Shown in pieces: positions 1-7,394 of a stretch of 18,383 bases of DNA; the first letter of the stretch is position 1, and each line of letters begins with the position of its first letter. Under the pieces are notes generated by a model. It was not told the origin of the DNA. It ran no database searches and saw only the letters and a program-made list of their open reading frames with translations. This stretch comes from Chromera velia (taxonomy: Eukaryota > Sar > Chromeraceae): NCBI GenBank assembly GCA_018398765.1, contig JAHBMJ010001419.1, positions 1-18,383 on the forward strand, in the 5' to 3' direction. The position numbers and the translations under genes were made by a program.

Positions 1-501
1 GGATGCCGATGCAGTCGCAGAGGGTCTCTGCCTCCTCCATCGCATGCGTTGTCACCACAGCAGCACACCGGTTTCCCCTCAACTCTCGCTGGAGAACCTC
101 CCAGAGCGCACGGCGAGACGCAGGGTCCATGCCTGCCGAGGGCTCATCTAGCACGCACACCCTCGGCCTTGAGATGAGTGCGATCGCCACAGAGAGTTTC
201 CTCCTCGTCCCCCCCGAAAGTTTCTGAGAATACTTATCTCCATGATCCTCGAAGTCCAAAGACTTCAACAAACGACCAGCAGCTGCTGCAGCAGCACGCG
301 GCTGCCTGCCTCCAAGCACGGCGTAGAGTTCCAGATGCTCGCGTGGGGTGACTGCGTGCCACAGGGCTGAAGCCTGGGGGCAGAAACCTAGAGCCTCCAC
401 GGCACGGGTCTCCTCAGCACTCACTGAGTGGCCCGCAATGCGTACATCTCCACCAGTTGCAGGCTCCTCCCCTGTCATCACGGAGATCGACACAGACTTG
501 C
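1..501 (-). CDS. ABCA exon 6: NBD2 from Walker A lysine to beyond the H-loop (runs off the edge)
   Basis: The exon begins after ATGCAG and completes the Walker A Gly, then reads [19 protein letters not shown], where most ABCA proteins have KTTTFKMLTG. The Q-loop is [10 protein letters not shown]. The signature is [15 protein letters not shown] (about residue 1529). Walker B is RVCVLDEP with D-loop SAGMD (about 1550). The H-loop is [13 protein letters not shown] (His about 1587). All catalytic residues are kept, so both ATP sites look competent. No methionine-initiated frame covers this exon because it begins mid-protein. The rest of NBD2 and the C-terminal regulatory region lie outside the window. 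Confidence 0.95.
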
Positions 502-833
502 CTGCATTCATTTATCCATATGCACGTATGTGGTAGGATGAAATGCAAATTGACAGACACTTGACAAGCAGATGCTGGGATGGCAAACGGACTAGCTGAC
601 AGATTCACGCGAAGGCACAAATACCGAGAGAGGAAAAAAGAGAAGAAAGTCCACCAGAAATGCTGGTCTGGTCCTCCCAAATGCGAACTGCAAAAGTACC
701 ACAGATGGAAATCACCAATCTGTCAAATGTGGGAAAACTTGCGAAGGAGATTCTTCGCAATGCAAATGGGCACATGACAATTGTTGCTGTTTGTTGCCCG
801 ACTATTGGTCCGACACGAACGACACACACGGAC

Positions 834-875
<42 letters not shown>

Positions 876-922
876 GCACACACACGCACACATACACACA
901 CACGCACACACACACACCCACG

Positions 923-965
<43 letters not shown>

Positions 966-3900
966 CTCCGACTTGCCTGCACCATTTGGTCCGAGAAGTC
1001 CGAAGATCGAGCCTTTTCTGACACAGAAAGAGAGGGACTCAACCGCCACGAACCAGCCGTCTCTGAAGCGGTCGTCCTTTTGTGTGGTCCCCTTGCCTGA
1101 GGGAACACGAAAAACCTTCTGGATGCCCTGCACTCGCAGGCCTCGTTGGTCTTCGCCTTGACCCGCTGCCTCCATCGCCTCCCTCTCTGCGTGTTGCACG
1201 TCGGGGTCAATCTCGACAGACGTGCGAACACCCTGGCTGTCGCTTCGGAGCGGGGGGTTGCGCGGATGCCTTCCTCTTGTATCGAGGAAGAAGACGAGGA
1301 AGGGAAGAAGAAGGGAGTGGAAGATCATGATGATCAGTGTGGGGAGGATCACGTTGTCGGGAGAGAAGTAGTCGGCAAGTGTGGGGTCGGGGGACGACAG
1401 GGAGAGGGCGGAGATGAAGGAGAGACGCCAGGTGAAGTACAGGAGTCCTGCGAATGAATAGGGAGGCAGGAGGGTGCAGAAGACAAAGTGAAGCACCTCG
1501 CTGGCCTCGGGGAGTTGGGAGAGGTCGAGGATCGAGACGACCATGTAGGGCACCCAGATGAAGAAGCCGAAGAGCGCCGTCCAGACAAGCTGGCACGTTT
1601 CAAAGCTCTTGAAGAGAAACGACCCAAGAAATGAGAACCATAGAGAAGCGGGAATAAACAGAAAAGCTCCAATAGCGACTGGCGCGAATGCAGGCCCCAT
1701 AAAGGGCTCAAACTCAGTTGCTGCTGCAGTAATGAGCATGACAGTGACGGGCAGAGCGGCAATCAATGCAGCAGTGAGAAAGTAGGCGATCCAGTAGGTT
1801 ACTGCTGATACGCCTGCTAGACGCAGCAAGTGCCTCATTCTATACTCCCTGTCCCTCACGAGACTTATCGCAAAGCCTCCGGGGAAGAGGCCAAGAGCAA
1901 TCGCAACGATGAGAAAAGTGTTGAAGGCAGAGGCGTCGAAATAGACATCCCTGGCAACTGGTAGGGGTTGAGACGACACAGAAACTTCAGCACCGATTGT
2001 GCTGAACTGGGCACGTGCGAGCATGGTGGTGCAGACAGCCAGTGAGTGCACACTGGAGGAGTTGCCGAACACCCACGCTTCGGGCGTGGCCCCGTCCGAA
2101 AGGCCAAATGCACACGCAAACCCCGCACCCCCGCCTGTGCTGTTGGCAAACCCAGCCAGATACCCCGAGGGACCCGTAAGGGCCGTTCCGACCGGCAGCG
2201 CGTCAACGCCCCCCCCCGAAACGACGAGGGACACATCCTTTCCCACTGCAGTCAGAGAGGGGGTCCAGAGGTCTGCCGACGATTCTGTTTCTGCTGCAGC
2301 GGGAAGTGTTGGTGAGAGCGAGCTGGAGAGAGCATGGGCGTCTAGAGAGAACAGCGTGGGTGTCGCTGTTCTTTTCTCTGGCTGCTGTGCGATGGCAGTA
2401 AATGCAACAATGATGAGGATTGAGGGGAAAAGGGCAAGGAAGAGGACTGCGAGGGGCTCTCGCACTGTTTGGAGCAATCGAAGACCCATGAGGACCCAGA
2501 CGCGTTGCCAGAAACTCATAGACACTCTTTCATTGTCTTCTGCACCCCACCCCTCTTCTCTTCCCTCCTCAACGGCTTCGATTCGTTCTCCCTCGCCATG
2601 CACCCTTTCCGGCACAGTCTGTGCACCCTCCTGCTGTGCGGCGTCTGTCGTGAGCATGGCAGCTGCAGCAGCGACCCCACCCGATGGGCCCTCATTGGGA
2701 TTTTCGTTCTGCGTCTCCTCCACCGTCTGCAGACGGAGAAAGACTTCCTCCAGTGACGTCATGGTCACGCTGACGTCCTGCACTCGAAGCTCGTCCCTGC
2801 GCGAGTCTAACTGACGCAACAGAGGACCGAGCCGGCGTGCAGATACATAGGGGACTCTCCAAGAGACTGTCACCCCTTCTGACACGGTCTGTTGTCCTCG
2901 GGCTGGTTGTCCCTCTCCTCGCATCCCTCTTGAAGCCACCAAAGACCCATCAGGCACCTGGGTGCACAGAAGCTCTTCAAGAGCCTCCCTCGCTCCCATA
3001 GCCCCAGTGCCCTCTCCCCCCTGCCCTCCCGTCCCGTTGGATGTTCCCGTACCTGCGCTCTGATTTTCTCTTCCAGCACTTCTCTGCTCAGCGCTGTCGA
3101 TTGTCACAGCGACTGTGTACCCGAGACCAAGGCGCCTCTTCAGAGACAACGACGTGCCCAGAGCCACCATCAAACCTCGTGACATGACAGCCTTGCGGTC
3201 TGCAAGCACGTCTGCCTCTTCCATCGAATGAGTTGTCAGAAGAATCGCACGACCGCTACGACGCCTCTGCAGTGCAGACCACAACTGGTGACGAGACAGG
3301 GGGTCCATCGCGGCACTGGGCTCATCCAGAAACAGCACTTTGGGGTTTCCTATCATTGCGAGAATCACGCAGAGCTTCCGCTTCTCCCCCCCACTCAGGG
3401 TCTGGGCGATGGAATTTTCCTTCTCCTGAAGGCCCAACTCGACTAAGAGAGCGCGTGAAGCCTCAAAGTCGGCAGAGGTGCGCGCACCTTTTATGGCGCT
3501 GACAAGAGAGACGTGCTCGGAGACGGTCAGAAGTGGCAGAAGAATGTCGCTCTGCATACGATGGAAGGAAACAAACAGTTCCGGTACCAATATTGCCTTC
3601 AAGCAAAGACCAATCGAGCTGATCTGTATCTCATGAAGCCGACTCGACAGCTGATCGAAAGAGGAGGGGGGGGCATTGGACTTTGCAGGGCCCCACCCAG
3701 GCACTCATCTGCACTTCGGCGCAAATGAAGCAGACAAAAACAAAAACAGCTCACAAGCACTCGGAGATGTGCGCACACATGCAGCAACTATAGGATTGGA
3801 ACACCCTCGAAAGGCCCGTCGCAACCCGAGACAACAGTCTAGCTGCAGCTAGAACCAGGAGCGCACATGCAGCTTTCTTTGACTTCGATTTGATTGGACG

Positions 3901-6480
3901 GACCTGAGGGCAGACGCCGAAAGAGGTGCGTGAGGAAACAGGATGGCCGTCTATCAGGATCTCTCCGGAGGTTGGTGTCACCAGGCCGGTCAGCATGCCG
4001 TGCACCGTCGTCTTCCCTGTGTGGGTACATGCAGAAAGGAAGGAGAGGGGAATGGTGGAAGAAAGCAGCAGTTTGCTTGATAAATTCGTTCAATTTTGCA
4101 TCGAAACATTACTCAATCTTGATCGTCGCCTTTCTCTACATGATCAAACAAAAATAAGAGAGAAGCAGAGAGAAAGAGTCACACCGAAGCAGAGAAAAGG
4201 GAAACCCACAAAGAAAATGTACCCTTCTTCACCTGCCCCATTGTGTCCAAGAAGCCCAAAAATTTCCCCCTCGCGGATGTCGAACGAGATCCCTTTGACT
4301 GCCCAATCTCGACTGCCTCTGTACCGTTTCTGGACCCCCGTCAGAGACACCACAGACGCAGAAGGAGAAGAGGGGACTGCTGGGGTCTCGGAGTTGTCAG
4401 TGCCCATGGCTGGAGGAGGAGACCCTCGGACAGTGCCTGCATGCAGCCGCATCGCTCGACCGTTTGTAGTCCTCAATCCCTCCTTCTCTGCCTCTCTAAC
4501 CCCCCGCCTCTGTCCCACTCTCTTTTCTGTGCGTGTTCGTGCGTGCGCGCGTGCATGTGTGCCTGTGTGTGTGCGTGACTGAGTGCGCAACAGTCTGGTC
4601 AGGCATAAATTTGATGCAAGGTTCGGCTGAACCGGGGGGACTTGCTTTGAGCTGCAAAGAGAAGAAAAACCTCAGAGCAGAACGGCAAAAAATGAGATGC
4701 ATCTCACAACAGACATCTTCAAAGCAAAATGTGGCGACTGACTGCCTCGGACATTCCTCCGACATCCCCCCGCACATCCGATCAGAGAGAAGACGAAGCT
4801 CGGGTGTTCCACAGGGCCGCTTCCAGGGATGATGCAGTCGACGTACCATGCCAAGAGGGCGTACAGCACTGTGTCAACAAGCAGCATCACTACCCCATCC
4901 ACTGCAGAGAACCCCCTTTCACCTCTCACTAGAGCCCCGCCAAGACCTCCCTCCATGCCAAACGCAGCGTCAAGTCCAGCAGACGCAGCAACGGGAGAGA
5001 ACCAGGAGAGGCCCCACCGCACAGCCCCCCCCACTCCAGGTTGTCCAATTCCCACAGCGACCACTGCCACTGCATTCGACGCAAGAGACCCGACGGTCCC
5101 TGCGCTGCGAGCCTTCGAGAAGGCTGTAGAGAGAAGACACCCCAGAGCCACCAGTGAGAGGGCGTACAGGTAGAGGAGAAGGAACAGGACAGGGAATGCA
5201 GAGATCCCCGAGAGAGACAAATTTGAAGCCCCCAAGATGCACGAGGCAGCAAGCGTAGAAGGGAGGAGGAGGAAGGCGTAGGTGAGGATCCACGAGGTCC
5301 AGTAAGCCGATCGAGACATGCCGGCAAGACACAAAACCTGAAGGCAGGCAGGCAGACACAAAGGTGTGCAAAGAAAAAGACCGCATATTACCAATGAAGG
5401 TGTCAAACGTGAAATCCAATCAGATCAGCTGAAGTCTTTCTTTGCATGTGGATTTCACAAACCAAACTGAGCACCCCAGCTGATCTGATTTTGCGTCGCG
5501 TTATTCACAGCGGCATGTAACTACATCTTCTAGATTATGCACACAGGCTTCCTTCATCCAGACGAATGAAACAGATTGAATTGTGTTTGTATTCGACAAA
5601 GTCACACCTCTCAATCACACATGGGCAGATGCACTTTGTGGATCGATTCGCCCAACCGACAGACCTGTTTGACCTCGATTTCCTTCTCCATGACCACTGC
5701 AGTCATGAGGTACTGGATGGCGGGCGCAAAGGCCATCAGAGCGAAGAGGGGGCCGACGGTCGACGCCAGCTCCCTTCCAGTGCTCTCTGTCTTCTCTGGC
5801 AGCGGCATCACACTCACAGTCGGAGACAAAGAACTAGACGAGGGGAATGCAGAGCTGGAGGGGGGGAAGGTCTGCAGAAAGGCCCTGTGGAGAGCACTCT
5901 GAAGAGCAAGGAAGCCAGACCGAACATAGTCAAGAGGCGGACACGGGCCAGACTCGGCATAGCAGTCAGATGAGTCCCCATCTGCATTTTCTGGGGGGGC
6001 GCCGGTGGCAGAGAATTGAGTTTTCTCTGGAACTCTGAGTGTGTACTCCAGGGATGCTGCAGAGGGATCTGTACGGAAAATGACGGCTGCGGCGGTGCCA
6101 TTTTGATTCTTCTCGTACCATTTGAGCAGGGCGCTCTCGGTGGGAAAGCCGGCGAGGGAGGGCCTGATACCGTACAGGGTCGGAGTAATCAGGTCTGCTG
6201 CCGTATCCATCAGCAAGGCGCTGTTCGTTGAGTTGGGCACAAAGGCCAAGGTGAAGGGGGGGGAGATGCGGAGTACTGAGGGGGAGGAGGGGTCTAGTTC
6301 GGGGGGGGACATTACGGCTTCGAAGGTTTCTGACTGAACTGCAAGACCGATGGCGAAGGCGGCAAGGGTCATGTAGAGGGGCCATAAGCTCTCGTAGAGC
6401 GTGCGTGAACATGTCCTGCGCTTCACCGATGCGTTTTTGCGCAGAAGTGCTCCCAGGTGGACAAGCCAAGGAAGAGGCAT
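1..6480 (-). CDS. Full-size ABC transporter, subfamily A (ABCA-like), partial at 3' end
   Basis: This is an ATP-driven membrane transporter; ABCA proteins usually move lipids or sterols across membranes. Six coding exons join in frame: 6480-5665, 5337-4743, 4436-4233, 4016-3904, 3551-977 and 501-1. They give about 1,601 residues, still open at the window edge. Domain order is TMD1 (1-470), NBD1 (about 495-700), an ABCA-type regulatory linker (about 700-850), TMD2 (about 918-1330) and NBD2 (from about 1400). Each NBD has its Walker A, Q-loop, LSGG signature, Walker B and H-loop. The ATG at 6478-6480 is chosen because an in-frame TGA lies four codons upstream and the N-terminus fits the family. 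Introns at 5338-5664, 4017-4232, 3552-3903 and 502-976 are well supported. The junction at 4437-4742 is a model. The substrate and the cellular membrane cannot be read from the sequence. The ABCA assignment is secure. Confidence 0.95.
502..976 (-). other. ABCA intron 5 (475 nt, phase 1): probable GC-AG intron containing a CA/GT microsatellite
   Basis: Restoring Walker A (GPNGAG joined to GKS) needs a splice after base 977 and before base 501 (minus-strand reading). That makes the intron start GCAAGT, the consensus for the rare GC-AG class, and end in ATGCAG. No GT donor nearby restores the motif. TGCAGGCAAGTC spans both junctions. The interior holds about 130 bases of alternating CA on the plus strand. 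Confidence 0.85.
835..963. repeat. (CA)n/(GT)n microsatellite
   Basis: About 130 bases of alternating CA with a few CG, TA and CC interruptions. It lies inside ABCA intron 5 and is GT-rich in the transcript. Long His/Thr/Val/Cys open frames across it on both strands are artefacts of the repeat. Confidence 0.97.
977..3551 (-). CDS. ABCA exon 5: NBD1 remainder, regulatory linker, TMD2, start of NBD2
   Basis: This 2,575-nt exon encodes about residues 577-1434. It starts after ATGCAG at 3552 with [16 protein letters not shown], continuing CPQ. NBD1 motifs follow: signature LSGGEKRKL (about 628), Walker B VLFLDEP with D-loop SAAMD (about 648), and H-loop TTHSMEEAD (His about 684). A low-complexity insert precedes the linker motif [16 protein letters not shown], typical of the ABCA regulatory region. 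TMD2 begins near residue 918 ([17 protein letters not shown]). Its first TM and a large loop with sequons NST and NSS follow, then about five more TM segments (for example [20 protein letters not shown]). NBD2 starts near residue 1395, has an insert rich in Lys/Gly/Asp before Walker A, and stops at GPNGAG. Overlapping plus-strand reading frames of up to 271 codons are shadows. Confidence 0.95.
3904..4016 (-). CDS. ABCA exon 4: Walker A lysine to Q-loop of NBD1
   Basis: The exon begins after ACACAG at 4017 in phase 1 and completes the Walker A glycine, then reads [20 protein letters not shown] and ends in the Q-loop GVCPQ. With exon 3 it rebuilds GHNGAGKTT. It ends at a GT donor at 3903-3902 in phase 0. 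The 113-nt length exactly bridges phases 1 and 0, and the residues match the ABCA pattern closely, so both ends are reliable. Confidence 0.93.
4233..4436 (-). CDS. ABCA exon 3: start of NBD1 up to the Walker A glycine
   Basis: A Pro/Ser-rich linker leads into the first nucleotide-binding domain: [19 protein letters not shown] carries the A-loop aromatic residue, followed by [19 protein letters not shown]. The exon ends after the first base of the Gly codon that precedes the catalytic Lys of Walker A (donor GTGAAG at 4232-4227, phase 1). The upstream boundary is inferred from a TGCATGCAG acceptor ending at 4437. Two other acceptors (near 4487 and 4503) would add 15-25 basic residues. The protein function is unaffected by that choice. 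Confidence 0.8.
4743..5337 (-). CDS. ABCA exon 2: rest of TMD1 (TM3-TM6)
   Basis: The exon encodes about residues 273-471. It opens with the coupling-helix motif [17 protein letters not shown], the family equivalent of the L-x-G-x-x-x-x-x-W-x-x-W pattern. Hydrophobic TM segments follow: [34 protein letters not shown], a short re-entrant Ala/Gly/Val-rich stretch, and [19 protein letters not shown] before IIPGSG. The 5' end at 5337 (after CTTCAG) is firm. The 3' end is less sure. I favour the GTCAGT donor at 4742-4737 because it leaves phase 1 and matches the TGCATGCAG acceptor at 4437. Alternatives in the 4755-4815 range would shorten the residues after IIPG. The frame stays open to about 4675. 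Confidence 0.8.
5338..5664 (-). other. ABCA intron 1 (327 nt, phase 0) with crossing inverted repeats
   Basis: The intron has ends GTCTGT and CTTCAG and joins VKQ to VLCLAG, restoring the expected TM2-coupling helix sequence. Inside it are two perfect inverted repeats, of 9 and 14 bases, in crossing order at 5409-5490. They are described under findings. Confidence 0.9.
5665..6480 (-). CDS. ABCA exon 1: N-terminus, TM1, first extracellular loop, TM2
   Basis: The exon encodes residues 1-272. The short cytosolic start ([16 protein letters not shown]) is the basic segment that precedes TM1 in ABCA proteins. TM1 follows at about residues 30-50 ([17 protein letters not shown]). A lumenal or extracellular loop of about 175 residues carries two N-glycosylation sequons (NST and NGT) and a closely spaced Cys pair (DCYAESGPC). 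TM2 starts near residue 240 ([17 protein letters not shown]) and ends in the charged EKEIEVKQ. In ABCA proteins that last segment runs directly into the coupling helix, which is supplied here by the next exon. The exon ends at a GT donor at 5664-5663 in phase 0. Confidence 0.93.
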
Positions 6481-6701
6481 GTCTAATGGTCACAATTCGC
6501 TAAATATTTGAGAATTTGTGGAAGGCAGGAAGAGGCCTTTTGCGAAGATATAAGGACGCTTTGTGAGTCATCAGTTCTCGAGCATATAGGAACTGACAGG
6601 GGCTGACTGTTGGAATGAAGTCAAGAGATGGTACGAGACCTTTTTCTACTGGCTTGCCAGCTAGCCGTCTCCGCCGTCTCCTGGCTACGGATCTTTTTTC
6701 C

Positions 6702-6762
6702 AGCGCGCGCGGAGATCTGCAGCTAGGAGCGGCTCAAAGATGCTCAAAGCGCCGCGCGCGCT
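6702..6762. repeat. GC-rich perfect 11-bp inverted repeat
   Basis: AGCGCGCGCGG at 6702-6712 is the exact reverse complement of CCGCGCGCGCT at 6752-6762, with 39 bases between. The spacer contains GCTCAAAG twice (6732-6739 and 6742-6749). It sits in the divergent intergenic region. Confidence 0.9.
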
Positions 6763-6826
6763 TGGCCGAGCTGGCCGGGCCCAACGCGGCCCCGGCCGCG
6801 CGCGTCGCATACAAATTTCTGCAACA

Positions 6827-6889
6827 CGCATGCAGCCATGCAATAGCCATGCATCATCCATGCATCACTTCACTCATCTTCCCATGCAT
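6827..6889. promoter_or_regulatory. Cluster of CATGCA hexamers
   Basis: CATGCA occurs five times within about 60 bases, upstream of both divergent genes. TGCATGC-type elements are known binding sites of ApiAP2 factors in apicomplexans. Any such role here depends on the organism and is inference. Confidence 0.4.
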
Positions 6890-7346
6890 CATCTTCCCTC
6901 ATTCTTCCCTCTCTCCATCATTCTCCAACTCTCTCGGAGTCTCTCCTTTTTTAATTTTCTTCTTTCTGCCTTCTCATCCATCCATTCACTCTCTCCATTT
7001 CTCTCTTGGCCAGAGTTTCAAAACCGTTCTGCAGGTTTATTGGCTGCACTAGTCAGGCTGTAAAACATTTCTTAAGCAGAAGGTTTCTGATGCGATGCCA
7101 TTGATGCACATTGATGCCAGTCAGTACGATGAAATCCTTGCGTGCACCCGGCCCCTGTAACTGACTTGCGTATGGAGCGTTAAGAAGATCCCATACTTGG
7201 GCAAACCGCATACCGTCCCGTGCTCTGGACAGGACCGTCTACGTCCACAGCACAAGAACCTTGCGGGCATCGAAAACAACAGGTGAGCACTTCCTTGATC
7301 CCTTAATTCACCCTGCCGTGTAAGCACACGACGTGCATCCCAGCAG

Positions 7347-7394
7347 AGAAGGAAAGTGTGCGGTGATGTCGACCTCCCGGGGTGAAAGTGGGTG
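7347..7394 (+). CDS. Weak exon candidate, 48 nt (phase 2-2)
   Basis: It lies between CAGCAG and GTGAGT and reads EGKCAVMSTSRGESG when entered in phase 2. It is in phase with the later exon at 8597. The short length and lack of any homology signal keep confidence low. Confidence 0.25.

Larger units (their letters stand above)
6481..7346. promoter_or_regulatory. Divergent intergenic region between the ABCA gene (-) and the plus-strand locus
   Basis: There is no convincing gene here. The part nearest the ABCA start is AT-leaning. Positions 6695-6815 are strongly GC-rich with repeated GCGCGC. A pyrimidine-rich stretch with CATGCA repeats follows to about 7015. Placement between divergent genes suggests promoters for both, but I see no certain TATA box or initiator. 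Positions 7161-7282 are an open stretch (reading VKKIPYLGKPHTVP and LAGIENN) that ends at a good GTGAGC donor. It could be a first exon of the plus-strand gene, but I find no start codon or clear acceptor for it. Confidence 0.5.

Noticed and set aside
870-976. Reading the ABCA exon past GPNGAGK into the GT repeat
   Set aside because: It would destroy NBD2; the exon at 501-1 supplies the exact continuation.
502-976. A GT donor (GTCGGA at 972, or GTGTGT at about 963) for ABCA intron 5
   Set aside because: Neither can be joined to the acceptor at 502 while keeping Walker A and the frame; GC-AG does both.
605-1231. Long open frames across the CA/GT repeat on both strands (runs of His-Thr or Cys-Val)
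   Set aside because: They are products of the dinucleotide repeat, which lies inside an ABCA intron; the same artefact occurs at 14302-14377 and 16078-16233.
1999-2814. Plus-strand open frame of 271 codons
   Set aside because: It lies antisense to the ABCA exon, whose domain motifs and codon bias are unmistakable; the plus-strand frame is a shadow.
7161-7282. Possible tRNA or small structured RNA in the intergenic region
   Set aside because: I could not find a cloverleaf or conserved tRNA boxes; the stretch is better described as a possible exon.
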